Source of the DNA: Rapana venosa | Lineage: Eukaryota; Mollusca; Gastropoda; Neogastropoda; Muricidae | Reading direction: 5' to 3' | Length of the DNA: 64,000 nt | Assembly (NCBI GenBank): GCA_028751875.1 | Contig: CM054153.1 | Span: 7,520,150-7,584,149 of the forward strand | Shown here: one piece after another, positions 47,400 through 58,505 of the stretch | How the letters are laid out: every line of letters begins with the position of its first letter | Numbering within the stretch: the stretch's first letter is position 1 | Translations under genes and position numbers: made by a program | Notes under the pieces: generated by a model | The model's input: the letters and a program-made list of their open reading frames with translations, nothing else | Database searches by the model: none | Told to the model about the DNA's origin: nothing

Positions 47400-47690
47400 T
47401 ATGCATGCATTTTGTTCTTTTTTACATTTTGTTATACATTCCTACCAGCACAAAATGGCCTACTCTTCCAGAAGGCAGAACAGGTTTTTTAAAGGGTATG
47501 CAAGATGTTCTGCATGCATTTGCACTTGGGGCCTCAATTTATAGTCTAATTCAAAGGACTGTAAGTTTAACATTCAGTTTGATTTTCTCGTCAAACTGGA
47601 AAGATAGGAAAAAGCTGGGAATAGAACCCAGGACCTACTGTTTACTGTGTTAAACAGGTGAACATCTTAACCATCTTGCCACCTTTCTTT
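47400..47690 (-). mobile_element. S3-family SINE
   Basis: On the minus strand a head with GGCAAGATGGTTAAGATG and GGGTTCTATTCCC (B box) precedes a weak central domain (CCTTTGAATTAGACTATAAA) and the S3 tail GGAAGAGTAGGCCATTTTGT and GCTGGTAGGAATG. Confidence 0.72.
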
Positions 47691-47989
47691 GACATGCATA
47701 ACTTGAAATCATCCACTTTCTACTTAAATTAGATCAACACTTCCAACCATCCCCACACCCCATCTTAGAATTACAAAAAACAAGTTCTGTTTACATTAAG
47801 ACAGCATTTATGTGGATATTGCTGAAGTTTGTTGAATTTTTTTTTAGATATATCAAATGCAAACATTAGGGGAATGCACAACAGCAAAAGATGCAATGAT
47901 TTAACAAAACTTCAGTTGACAAGTCACTGCAGATTTCATTCTCACTCTCACGCTGAAGACTGATGGAGAAGAAAAGACTGCATTCTGTC

Positions 47990-48556
47990 ATTCTAGTGGA
48001 AAGTAAAGTAGAACAATCTTTTACTTTTTAGATGAAGGATCAGAACCTGGAGTTCTCTCCAGGATAGCCCAGACCACAGCTGCAATGACCAAACTATAAG
48101 TCCTCTAGAACGACGAGAACACAATCAGCTTCAAGATCAGACTGATACGTTCCCTGGTCATGTCCATGTTCTTTTATGCACGTGAAACATAGACAATGAA
48201 GATGAGATGCTTTCACAAACTTCTTGATATCACACAGAGATCAGATAACTAATAAAGAAGTTTAAAACCTGAATTGAAAATGCTATCAGGCCATAGGAAG
48301 AGCTCCTGACCAGTAAAAAATGCAAACTGAAATGGTACAAGTATGTCACATGAACGTCTGGACTGGCCAAGACTGTACAAGGAGGGAGACGAAGGGGCAG
48401 ACAGAAAAAATGATGGAAAGACAGCACCCAAGAGTGGACTGGCCTTGAGTTGAACAACATACTATAGAAAGCTGAGAACCGCGAGCAGTGGAGGAAGCAG
48501 GTTGCAAAATGCTCAGTGGTGGTGCCCCGATGGTCTATTAAAACTACAGGATAGGT
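47990..48556 (+). pseudogene. Degenerate LINE 3' end (L-A-like) upstream of DET1
   Basis: Frames broken by stops and shifts read RIAQTTAAMTKL, then KIRLIRSLVMSMFFYARET, MKMRCFHKLLDIT, SGLAKTVQGGRRRG and EWTGLELNNIL. These are motifs of the RT C-terminal region of LINEs related to the copy at 32320. It lies in the same orientation as DET1, within the inferred leader intron, and ends about 125 bp before the acceptor. Confidence 0.75.
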
Positions 48557-48683
48557 GAAAGTGAGGAAAGAATATCTTTTGTTAAATGAAATATGTGCTC
48601 ATATTGTGAAATACAGATAATGGACTCAAATTGTTATGTCATTATATGCAGTGAGTTAATTTGTATTTTGACATCTTTTACAG

Positions 48684-48790
48684 GATCACTCGTGCTTCAC
48701 CAAATCACAGTGGATGGCGTTTTACAAAACCTGATGATCTCAGATGACGTGGTGGACCAGCTTGGCTGTTGGTGCTACTGATAGTTTGAA
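48684..48790 (+). other. DET1 5' leader, last non-coding part, with three upstream ATGs
   Basis: TTTTACAG at 48676-48683 is a good acceptor, so the exon probably starts at 48684. The leader holds ATGs at 48714 (short ORF ending after six codons), 48734 (in frame with DET1 but stopped by TGA at 48779-48781) and 48744 (out of frame, 25 codons including its stop, overlapping the DET1 start and ending at 48818). The in-frame TGA supports 48791 as the main start. Confidence 0.5.
48734..48781 (+). other. Upstream ORF in the DET1 leader
   Basis: Fifteen codons plus TGA, MISDDVVDQLGCWCY, in the DET1 frame but terminated 9 nt before its ATG. Whether it is translated depends on the leader being as drawn. 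Confidence 0.35.
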
Positions 48791-49537
48791 ATGTCTTCAC
48801 CACCGGATCCTACAATAGAACCTGAAATACCTTTCAGAAAAATTCCTAAGCAGAACATTGTTTTCAGATTAAGGCAACGAGAAACATTTTCTTGTCGTCC
48901 TGGAACTCACTTTAATGCTGTCAGACATTTTTACAAGAATGTGTTTCCCAATTTCACTGTCACTAATGTGGAAAAGCCACCATGTTACCTCAGAAAATTC
49001 TCACCCTCAGGGAGGTACTTCATCGCATTCTCTATGGACCAAACCGCACTGGAGATTTATGAATTCAGGGGGTCCGACGCTGCTGGAAACAAGCTCCAGA
49101 ACGCAAGGAATGAACACTTGCCGACAACCTCAGGAAATGAACGTTTTGCACAAAATGTCAGACTGCAATTGTTTAACATATTCTTTACTAAAAGATCCAG
49201 CACCATTCTGACTAACAGTGGTGAACAACTGAACAGAGAGTGCAGCCTCTTCACTTGTGATGGGAAATATGTGATAGTTGGAGCCGCCAAAGATCTTCAT
49301 GAATCCAGGCATCCTCTGACGTCTAACATGTTCCGCAACAATGAAGCTGTGACTGGCTTTCGGAACCATGTAGAGACTTACACTCTGAGTATTGTGGAGC
49401 TAGCCTCTGGGCAGGTGACAGACAGCAAAGTGTTTCTTCATGACAAAATTTTCCTGTCCCACAACCAGGGTCTGTACCTGTACAGGAGTACCCTAGCCGT
49501 ACTGTGTGTGCAGCAGCAGACCATCCATGTCTTCCAG
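48791..49537 (+). CDS. DET1: DET1 coding exon 1 (residues 1-249)
   Basis: Codes for the N-terminal half, including the hallmark [20 protein letters not shown] near residue 55-75, [20 protein letters not shown] near 140-160, and [20 protein letters not shown] near 220-240. The exon ends HVFQ before GT at 49538. The open frame continues into the intron, but family alignment (HVFQ followed by xxEGTF) fixes the donor here. Confidence 0.95.
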
Positions 49538-52500
49538 GTCAGAGCAACAATATGTGAAAAAGCATTAATTAACATTTCTACCATGTGACATCTCAGTTTA
49601 TCTGGTCAACAGTGAACACATACACATGAGTGTATGCAGATATATACATGCACCTGCTTGTCATGCTTTGCTAACACACACATCTGCACATGTGTGCGGA
49701 TGCTCACACACATAAATTATACAAGCACATTGATATACACTGTACCCACATCTAGACACAAACAAATTTTAAAACAAAAGTATTCTTTAAAAAAAACAAA
49801 AACCTTTTTAATCAAGACATACTAATGCAGACTCCAATATATAGGAGGGAGATGTTTATTTGTGTGTGTCATTTAGTTGGTTTGTTTGAAAATTGATCTT
49901 TTAAGTGTTAGATTTTTTTTTTTTTTTTGTTGTTGGTTGGTTTTAATTCCTTTCAAAACTGGAAATGTGAAGTTGGATAAGATTTTCATTTTGATGAAAC
50001 AGAAACACGGAGGACTCGGCCATTGTAAGTATTTTCAGTTAAAAATAAAAAATCCATTATCTTCCACTTCTCGTTTTATTGCACATTTTGTTTATAAAAT
50101 TCTGCAATCTTGAAGTAGCATGCCGATTTAGGTGTGGTGCAAAAAAGTATGTATATTATTTGTTCACTGTCTTATCATTTATAAGAAAACAATGAAAAAT
50201 ACCATAAAAAATCTAATGTATCCCTAGCAATTTTATGAATCCCTTGACCAGCAACTAAGTTCATCTAAAGTATTTTGTGCTACTTCAAGGAGAAATTGGG
50301 AGTTAATGAATTTTGAAGTATTCATAAATTTATAATACTCTTCTGGAGTCTATTTTGATGAACTGATTTTTGTTTGTTAGCTGTTGTTTTGCTGCCTTAT
50401 CTTCTGTGAGCCGCAGAATCATAGACAATTTTCTTTTATTGCCTGATGATCAGTGATGATGAGGATGGTGTACCGTGTAGTGATGCCGATTTGATGTGAG
50501 CGCTTTGATTTGTTACTTTACAAGATTCAGCGCTATATAAATTCCATACATTATTATTATTATGTGGAAGTGCATTTGCTTTAAGACTACATGACAGGGT
50601 GGTACTTTTCACTTTCTATCATAGTATATCCCAGTGTCAACCAGGCCTAAGAGATACAGACACCTGCAGTGTTGGTCAGATCATTTTAACAACACTCTCT
50701 ATAAAGTGGATGAAGGTCGGTCATGTGGACCCAGTCTTCCCATTGAGCCCACAGCACACTCACTCTGGGTAGGAGCTGGCCAGTCAGAAAAATCCCTATG
50801 ATTCTTATGGAATTCGAACCTGTGACCTTCCAGTCCGTAACCCAAGGCGCTGATCACTGCACCAAGGTGTCTGATCTTTAAATGGTAAAGTTAATAAATG
50901 ATTTGCTTGGTATCTGTTGTGATTTTGATATTCTGTTCACAGATCACAGAGGAGGGAACCTTCATTGAGGTACGGGCAGTGGGACGATACTGCCACGAAG
51001 ACGACTACCTGGTACACCAGCAAGGTTTGGGTGGCCAGCAGCAGGCCTACAAGGAGCAGACAATCAATTCTCTCAAACATCGTCTGCTCGTCCATCTCTA
51101 TAAAAGGGCTGCTGTTTCTGGGGAGGTAACTGCATTGTGAGATTTCTGGTATTTTGTTAAAATATTAATGCAGAAATAGTAGTGGAGGAAAACAAGTGCA
51201 GGTAACCACTTACAAAATCTCAGTTTGTTAAAAATGTGATTTTGTTTTACCCCCAGTGCTTATATAATGGTCGTGCCTATTTACTTCCACACTTCCACTA
51301 AACCTAAATTAAGTTTTTGTTGAGAATACTTAAACTGGAGTGCAGATGCAGGTGAGATGGGGTGTGCAGTACAGTACAATAGGTGGATTCCACGAGAATT
51401 CAGTTTGATGTAGTTTGGTTTTTACTGATCAGTCAGCTTTGGTCCTATGCCGGGAGGACATATGATGAGAGATAACATGAACAGAAAGTCTGTTGTTACA
51501 TTATTTGCACATTTATTGATCCTGTAGATAAGATTGAGGACAAAGTATGGCTGCCTTTATTGGATTTGAGTGAGAAAGACAATTCTTTTGTAAACCTACT
51601 CCTTTTTTTCTTGATAGGTTTTTGTGCACTTGGCTGCTTAGATTAAGGGTTTTCTCAGGCATTTAAAAAGGCTGCATGTATATGCAGACAGAAAGATTGG
51701 CTGTGTAATTTTTGGAATGCATTTTTAGTCAAATGGACTACACAGTCATTGGAGCTCTTTTTTGTTGTTGCTCTTGGGTTTTTTTTGTGAACAATATTTG
51801 TCAGGTAGTAGTTGACTACTTAAGCTCAGTTCTTTATCCATGCATGCATGCTATTCAAAATTTTAGTACTTTTTCCAGTCTTAATCACTTAACTACAAAG
51901 CAAAGACAGCATGCAATAATTTTAATGTTTCACTTATCTTAGTGAAGTATAAAGATGAAGGTTTACAGGGTTTTGGTTGGGTTTTGGGTTTTTTAAAAAT
52001 CAAATAAACCTTTGCACTGTTTTCTGTTCTAAGTCTTACGTTTTACAGCAGAAAATGGGGTGGCATACAGCTTTTTTTTGGGGGGGTGGTCATTTTGTAA
52101 CTATATATCTTTTCGCTCTTGTCTGTTTCCAGGCCTACAGGTTACGGCGTTTTTACCAGTACTTTGACCACTTCCTGGGCCTGCGCATGTGGAAGATGCA
52201 GCTTCTGGACCAGCAACACTTGCTGATCAAGTATGCCTCTGAGGACGTGGTCACCTTGCAGATCCAGGACCCCAACTCCCAGCCCTCCTTCTTCATGGTC
52301 TACAACATGGAAACCACCGAGGTGCTGGGGGTATATGAAAACACTTCTGAAGAGCTGGCTGAGCTCTTTGAGAATTTCTGTGATATGTTCCGCAATGCTT
52401 CCCTGTACTACGAGGTGAGGACTGTGTGGAAATAGAGATTTTTACAGCCCTTTTTTCCCTCTTCACTTTGAAACTAGGTGTTCAAAATTAGAGTTTTGTA

Positions 52501-55198
52501 TTTCCTGACTTTGTGAATAAAGTTGCTTGATGGTTTAGGCTTTGACATCAAACCTTTATGGTCAAACTAATTTTCTGAACTGAAATTTGTTTTTAACCTA
52601 TTTGAGGAAGGAGCAACGTATGAAAAGATTTGAAATGTGTCTGGTCCAGATCAAGGAAGAGTGATGGATGTAATTGCAGCATGCAAACCTATGTATGCAC
52701 ACTCAGGAAAACACACACACACACACAATTTATATCTAAACATAGTGGGTTTCTTGTTGTATCTAACATCGTATTTTTTCAACATATAATTTTGCATTTG
52801 GTGTTTACCAAACATGGGTAGACCATAATAGTGATCTGAGCATGAATGCCTCTACTATGCTATGGGATAAAACAGTTGCATATGTAAAACCTCACCTTTA
52901 GTTAGCCTAGGAGCTCTAGATGAAGAACCAAAATAAACAAAAAACAAAAAAAATCCAAATTTTATGTTGAATGGATTTTTTTTTTTTAAACAACTGTATG
53001 ATGTCAGATTGACATGTTCCTCTAAAGAAGGCTACAATGTTTCTCGTGTTTACAAGCAAGTGGATTTAGACATTATACAGTGAGATGTATTTCAGTTGAT
53101 ATCATGGGGCAATTATTTTTAAAAAGACAAAAAAAATGTGCATGTAAGAGATTAAGTATCTTGTCATGAATACAGATAAGTTGAGAGCCTGATCTTTTCA
53201 CTAAAGCCATTTTTGCTTTCTTCATGTAAGGCTGTATGTGTGTAGTTTTTTTTCTTTGTTCTGTATCTCAGTGCTGTGACTTGCCGTAGGTCTAGATACC
53301 ACCCCATATGTGGAGCAGCCCCACCAAGTGCAGCATTTTCAGAGAGTAATTATGAATAAACAATGCATACCTCCGCGTACTAACTTCAGTTCTATTCATC
53401 TAATCTTGTTAACATTTGTTTGTGATTATGTGCATTTAATTAATTGGAGTGTGTGTGTGTGCGCATGTATGTGCATGCTCCATTCTTTCCCCACAGGAAG
53501 AGATAATATAGTCCTATGACAACTCAAATATATTACAATACTTTTATCTGCTTGTGATTTCAGGTAAAGAAAACAATTCATGCTGCTGCAAATGTATTGT
53601 TAGACATTATTCTGTCTGATAGCAAACTTGTGTTTCAGGATCTCTTTGTCATAACATCAGTCATTAGAACTGTTTTTATCATAAGTAAAACTGTCTTTGT
53701 CATAACATCACTCATTAGTACTGTCTTTGTCATAACATCACTCATTAGAACTGTTTTTATCATAAGTAAAACTGTCTTTGTCATAACATCAGTCATTAGT
53801 ACTGTCTTTGTCATAACATCACTCATTAGAACTGGCTTTGTCATAACATCACTCATTAGAACTGTTTTTATCATAAGTAAAACTGTCTTTGTCATAACAT
53901 CAGTCATTAGTACTGTCTTTGTCATAACATCACTCATTAGAACTGGCTTTGTCATAACATCACTCATTAGAACTGTTTTTATCATAACATCAGTCAGTAA
54001 AACTGTCTTTGTCATAACATCAGTCATTAGTACTGTCTTTGTCATAACATCACTCATTAGAACTGGCTTTGTCATAACATCACTCATTAGAACTGGCTTT
54101 GTCATAACATCAGTCAGTAAAACTGGTTTTGCTTTTTGATGCAGGTGGACTTTGCTTGCTCATCCTCCAGCAACAGCTATGCCAGACAGATTCAGGAGAA
54201 CTTCAGACAGACTATTGTCAATGCCAAGTTTGGCGGCCATCTGGAGGCCACTCGCCGGGTGTTGTCCCAGCTTCCCATCTCAGCACAGTCCTACACCAGT
54301 TCCCCATATGTGGATCTCTCACTCTACAGCTATGATGACAAATGGGTGTCTGTGCTGGAGAGACCCAAGAATTGTGGGGATCATCCTATAAGGTGTGATT
54401 GAGTGTTTGTTTGTGTATGTTCATGTTTTGTTGTGTGGTGATGTGATTGTACACTCTGATGTTAGTTTTTATGATTGTTGACTGCAGGTCAATAGTATTT
54501 ATCACATGCTCAGCAAAAAACAACTTGTTTCGTTTCTTGCTGCTTCGGTAACTTTGTCTCTAAACTCTGCCTTAATCAGTTACACAGGATTAAATGTACA
54601 GTTTCAGCATTGCTTTGTTGTTTTGAATGCTGATAGACAGATCCATCCAACTTGGGCGATGATACATTACTTCTGGTAACTTACTGCACAAGTGGAATTT
54701 AATTACTTCCCTTGGACACTATTGTCTGCTATTCCTTGTCCATGCACAAGCTCACACAGATACGCCTTGATTTTCAGTCACAGGTTGTCACTTTGGTCAT
54801 TTATGAGGGAATTCAAGGCCTTGAAAAGAGGTTCTCAAATTTCAAGGAGCATATGAAGCTTGGCTAGAAAGCTTCCATAGTGCAACAAGACTTTTGAGAT
54901 TTTGTCTTAATTTAGGGATCTGCTGTTGCTCATCCACCTTTTCAAGCTTAGACTCAGCATTATTCCCCAAGAGATGAGGAGCTGACATATGTTCCACACC
55001 AAATGTTTCAGGTTCTACTGCCGGGATTCAGGGCTGCTTCGCTTCAAGATCTTCACCAGCCATCATCGTGTGCAGCCCTCTTCTTCCAAGCGTCTGGTGG
55101 CTTTTGTTTTCCATCCATTTGAGCCTTTTGCCATCAGCGTTCAGCGGACTAACCAAGCATACATGGTGAACTTCCACCTCAGGCATACTGTCATATAG
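48791..55198 (+). CDS. DET1: DET1 homolog (DDB1-CUL4 ubiquitin ligase component), five coding exons
   Basis: Joined exons 48791-49537, 50943-51125, 52133-52414, 54145-54392 and 55012-55198 encode 548 residues, close to the roughly 550 of vertebrate DET1. All four introns are GT-AG; the first three are phase 0, the last phase 2. Conserved stretches span the protein: [20 protein letters not shown] (exon 1), [14 protein letters not shown] (exon 2), [20 protein letters not shown] (exon 3), [20 protein letters not shown] (exon 4) and [20 protein letters not shown] (exon 5). In animals and plants DET1 acts in the nucleus with DDB1, DDA1 and COP1 in CUL4-based ubiquitin ligases that mark transcription factors, c-Jun among them, for degradation. 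No missing exon, stop or frameshift is visible, so the gene looks functional. The start was chosen because an in-frame stop lies just upstream and [20 protein letters not shown] aligns with the family start. Confidence 0.96.
50430..50570 (+). mobile_element. CR1/L2-like LINE 3' terminus
   Basis: ACAAGATTCAGCGCTATATAA followed by ATTCCATACATTATTATTAT is the same 3' end as the LINE relic at 59335-60790. An (ATT)n tail closes it. It is a strongly 5'-truncated insertion in DET1 intron 1. Confidence 0.75.
50640..50875 (-). mobile_element. tRNA-derived SINE (S4) in DET1 intron 1
   Basis: On the minus strand: ACCTTGGTGCAGTGATCAGC (A box) and AGGTCACAGGTTCGAATTCC (canonical B box) at tRNA-like spacing, followed by a non-tRNA body (TGGGCTCAATGGGAAGACTG, GGTCCACATGACCGACCTTC). 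Head identity is clear; the family is not named. Confidence 0.75.
50943..51125 (+). CDS. DET1: DET1 coding exon 2 (residues 250-310)
   Basis: 61 codons from [17 protein letters not shown] to KRAAVSGE. The acceptor is TTCACAG, the donor GAG|GTAACT. The middle ([16 protein letters not shown]) is a variable loop in the family; the flanks are conserved. Confidence 0.95.
51126..52132 (+). other. DET1 intron 2 (1007 bp)
   Basis: GTAACT donor and CTGTTTCCAG acceptor; AT-rich with T/G runs near 52070-52086. No mobile element is recognised. Confidence 0.9.
52133..52414 (+). CDS. DET1: DET1 coding exon 3 (residues 311-404)
   Basis: 94 codons, [20 protein letters not shown] to [10 protein letters not shown]. 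Contains [15 protein letters not shown] and [12 protein letters not shown], among the most conserved parts of DET1. Donor GAG|GTGAGG. Confidence 0.96.
52415..54144 (+). other. DET1 intron 3 (1730 bp), ends in a minisatellite
   Basis: GTGAGG donor and GATGCAG acceptor. A 17-unit minisatellite occupies 53644-54127, leaving fewer than 20 bases of unique sequence before the acceptor AG. Confidence 0.92.
53644..54127 (+). repeat. 17-unit minisatellite (30-bp and 21-bp units) in DET1 intron 3
   Basis: Fourteen 30-bp units of the form TTTGTCATAACATCACTCAT plus TAGAACTG, and three 21-bp units (TTTTATCATAAGTAAAACTGT) that look like the 30-mer after loss of 9 bp. Both lengths are multiples of three and lack stops, so long frames stay open on both strands (about 180 and 156 codons). 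These encode only the repeat ([10 protein letters not shown] or [10 protein letters not shown]) and are not genes. Confidence 0.95.
54145..54392 (+). CDS. DET1: DET1 coding exon 4 (residues 405-486 and part of 487)
   Basis: Starts [20 protein letters not shown] and ends CGDHPI plus two bases of an Arg codon (phase 2). Contains [20 protein letters not shown], a hallmark DET1 segment. Donor AG|GTGTGA. Confidence 0.96.
54393..55011 (+). other. DET1 intron 4 (619 bp)
   Basis: GTGTGA donor, AATGTTTCAG acceptor; no recognisable element. Confidence 0.9.
55012..55198 (+). CDS. DET1: DET1 coding exon 5 (residues 487-548, stop)
   Basis: Completes Arg487 then reads [34 protein letters not shown] and NFHLRHTVI before TAG at 55196-55198. 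The C-terminus lines up with the family end, so the protein is complete. Confidence 0.96.
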
Positions 55199-55430
55199 CA
55201 GACTTGGACTTCCTCTCCTGTTGATTTCCTTGTGAACCTGTGAAGTGTGAGATGGCATGGATGCAGTATCTGAAGACCTCAAATAATATTCTCACATATG
55301 TATACCTTTAGTCAGACTGCAGCAGCCATCTTTGAGGTGTTTGAGATTCTGTCTTGACTGACCGGTGAAAGCCATTTTGTTAGGCCAGTATGTAAAGCCA
55401 TGAATTGATCTTCAATTTCCTTCTTATATA

Positions 55431-55680
55431 GGGACAGGATGGCTAATTGGTCAGAACACTTACTCTCGCCATGCAAAGATTAAGCAGCATTGAATGTAGT
55501 TGCCATGCAGATGGCTGATTATTCATGTACAGTCCCCCTGTTCACCCAGCTGTAAGTGAGGAAGGAAGGTAAAGCAACAAGGGAGAGGAGATGGGCGCCA
55601 CCCTCAAGATGCTGGCCCTTGAGAAGCTGAGGTCTTTGACACCTCACGCCACATAGGTTATGAGACATCTTTACCTTTCT
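55431..55680 (+). mobile_element. S1 tRNA/5S SINE in the DET1 3'UTR
   Basis: GGGACAGGATGGCTAATTGG, GATTAAGCAGCATTGAATGT and GGGAGAGGAGATGGGCGCCA match S1; the copy is diverged and missing part of the 5S C-box area. Sense orientation relative to DET1. Confidence 0.8.
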
Positions 55681-55959
55681 CTTCTATTGTTGTAATGTCT
55701 TCATGTGTATTCTGACTGGGACAGGTCTCCTGTGGGACTCTGTGATTTATATCATTACAGACAATGGAACAGTTTCTCTGCATGGGATCTTTTTAAGATA
55801 TATTATCAGTAAGGTATCTGTTCTGACACAAACATAAGACAGAAATATTGCCGGTGTTAACAATCACTTGACATATCAACAATCTTCTCATGACTGACTC
55901 CATCTTCTGTACATAGTGTACCTCAGCCAGAAGTCTACAGGGTAGGTTTCAACCATTGG

Positions 55960-55999
55960 AATAAATTGTCACACTTTCAAAGCATTTTTGTACAATAAA
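55960..55999 (+). terminator. DET1 polyadenylation signals
   Basis: Two AATAAA hexamers, 55960-55965 and 55994-55999, followed by a G/T-rich region about 50 bp downstream. Confidence 0.65.
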
Positions 56000-56019
56000 G
56001 TCATGATCTATAAACAGTT

Positions 56020-57839
56020 ATCTCTGGAAAGATGACTTTTTTAAAAACTAAAGTGTATGTTTATTTGTGTGTGAGAAAGTGTATGTTTATTTGTGTGTGG
56101 ATCATTTTCAGGAAACATTTGCCTTTTTCCATGACATTTGAAGTAGAAACCTTTCTTTTTTTAAAATACTCCATATTATTCATACAATTGTCATGAAAAT
56201 CAGCCCAGATGAGTATTTAGTTTTATTTGAACAACAAGGATGAAACGAGCCATTTATTTTATATATCATCAAATAATTTTTATTCTGTTAAGTAATTATC
56301 ATTATGTTGGCAGATGTTCTCCTCAAGAAATTAGGGGTGCTGTCTGCATGAATTTTTTTGTTGTTTTTTTTTTTGACGGGAGGGGGGGGGTTATTGGTCT
56401 GCCTGTAATAATGATTATTTGGGATGTGTTGTTCAATTAAATAGGAGTTTTGCTTGTAACATTTAAAGATAAGAGATGTCTGCCATAGGGGTAAATGGTG
56501 TTTTTGATCATTATTTCTTTTATTTTTCTATGATTCCAAATGTAAAATCCATCAATATATTTTTTAATTGAGAGGATATTCAGAAATTATTTTTGAAATG
56601 GTGTTATTTTATAACCCCCATTTCAAACACAAAAGTTTAGTGACAGTCGAGAAGTCACTTTTGTTTTTGATAAGGAGCCTAATTCATTTGCACTGTCCTG
56701 TCATTTGTTCAGAACTGTATCTAAGATAATGAAGTAAGACACTGTGCAACATGTTCTGGACATGTTTAATCTGTTCTCATTTTTTTCAGTCTATAGGTAA
56801 ACAAAAATATAGTTTGAAATAACTTCAAGAACAAAAATCATTTTAGTATTCTTAAGAGGTGTTAGATTCACTTTTTTGTATATTTGCCACAGTAGAATTT
56901 TTAATTGATACTGTGTTTGGTTCAAGATGGGGTCATCAGTTTTAGAATGATTTTTCATGTCATAAAATTATTGCTTAAGACAGCGTTCACTGAAAAAGCA
57001 CCTTAAACCCACACAGTAAGACTGATGAAAACACTGCTGCTTGTCCAGCTTTTTTTCAAAGTATTTGTCACTGTAATATCTGAAAGAGCATCTTTTGTTC
57101 TTCAAATGCTAAGCCTCTCAATAATACATTCTTCAGTGCCATGTTTCCAGAGAATGACCCATATGTGAATGTCTTTCTTTCTTGCTCTCTCACCTCTCAC
57201 TTTTTTTAAAAAGTGATCTAACTCTCTAATTATCGTGTGTGTGTGAATCACAGTTTTACTACTTTATAATTAGATAATTAAAATACATCATTACACATGC
57301 TTTTGATGAAATCCACTGCTTTCCCACCTCCCCCCACCCCCACTCTCTCCCCCTCCATTGCTCTTCCCCCACCCTCCCCCCTCTCTCTTATTTCATCTTT
57401 CTAATCTTAGTCCTTTACCATTCATCCACAATTCACTAGAGGCAGGTTGACTGTCAGTGTCAATGGACGTTTGTGCATATTCAATTCTGTACAGACACAC
57501 ACCAAAACAACTTTTGTAAAATTGATGTCAACGGCTGACATGTAACAAGAGAAAAAAAAAGAAGAGACAGAGAGAGAATGAAGTCGGTCAGTGGACAAAA
57601 ATGACTACCCCTGATAGTTCATTTTGAAAAATATGGAAAGAACTTCTAACATGTGATATGTGTAATCCAGCAAGGTTGAATCAGTAAAATTAAAATTAAG
57701 GCAAGAAAACTCAGGTAATAGAATGGAAATACCATTTTAGAAAACTTAAGTCTGCAGAAGCGATCCATCAAAAGATACAAAAACAAATAAAAGCTACCTT
57801 GACTTAAGGTAAGCATAACAAAGTGCAGTTGCTTGACCC
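56020..57839. other. Intergenic AT-rich interval
   Basis: No gene is supported. It has a T/G-rich tract near 56355-56390 and a C-rich tract near 57325-57385. Confidence 0.55.
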
Positions 57840-58090
57840 TTTTTTTTTCATTCTTTTATTTTGAGGATAAAGGAAGGAGCACTCTTGAGCTTTTCTTTTT
57901 CACAACCAGTCCCTCTGTGCATGTGGTTTGCACATTTTGTCATCCATTACTACCAGCACACATGGCCTACTCTTCCAAAAGGCGGAACAGGTTTTAACAT
58001 GTGCTCAAGATGATCTGCGCTGTTAAAATCATTGCATCAACAATGGTTGAATTGGGGATTTTTCGTTCAGTTTGGTCTTTTCTAACTCCA
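57840..58090 (-). mobile_element. S3-family SINE tail
   Basis: TTTTGAGGATAAAGGAAGGA, CACATGGCCTACTCTTCC and AAAAGGCGGAACAGGTTTTA match the S3 tail at 10215 and 47400. The central domain is lost or very diverged. Confidence 0.65.
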
Positions 58091-58318
58091 TTCACGGATT
58101 CAAATACTGAATAATCAACCTCCCTCTCCCTTGACAGAATGGGCAAAGTGAAGAGGAAAAGGAAGTTATACTCTCTGCTACTCCTTTATCAGTTTATGTG
58201 TGACTCTTGCCAGTTCTTTCCCCTGATTTTAGATCATTGGTGATCGATGGGTATTTTTCAGGATTGATAAGAAATTTTTTTTTTTAATAGTAAAGTACTC
58301 TTTTCCTAAATATTGAAA

Positions 58319-58331
58319 GGGGGGGGGGGGG
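58319..58331. repeat. Poly-G tract
   Basis: About 13 uninterrupted G. Confidence 0.95.
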
Positions 58332-58369
58332 TATTAACATTAGACATGAGCTTTGGTCCATATTTTATG

Positions 58370-58505
58370 CATATTTTGTAAGCATCTTGATACTACACAA
58401 TATTGCTATTTTAAAAAATGAACATTTTAATAAAAGACATATTTTGTAAGCATCTTGATACTACACAATATTGCTATTTTAAAAAATGAACATTTTAATA
58501 AAAGA
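58370..58505 (+). repeat. Two-copy tandem repeat, period 68
   Basis: TATTTTGTAAGCATCTTGAT through GAACATTTTAATAAAAGA is repeated perfectly or nearly so, indicating a recent duplication. Confidence 0.95.

Larger units (their letters stand above)
49538..50942 (+). other. DET1 intron 1 (1405 bp)
   Basis: GTCAGA donor and TTCTGTTCACAG acceptor. It contains a T run near 49913-49928, a LINE 3' tip (50430-50570) and a minus-strand SINE (50640-50875). Confidence 0.9.
55199..56015 (+). other. DET1 3'UTR containing a SINE
   Basis: From the stop codon to about 20 bp after AATAAA at 55994-55999, with an alternative signal at 55960-55965. GT-rich repeats (GTGTATGTTTATTTGTGTGTG twice, 56050-56100) follow, as expected of a downstream cleavage element. 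An S1 SINE lies at 55431-55680 within it. Confidence 0.6.

Noticed and set aside
53597..54139. 180-codon and 156-codon frames on opposite strands
   Set aside because: They encode only the minisatellite unit, lie in a DET1 intron and stay open only because unit lengths are multiples of three.
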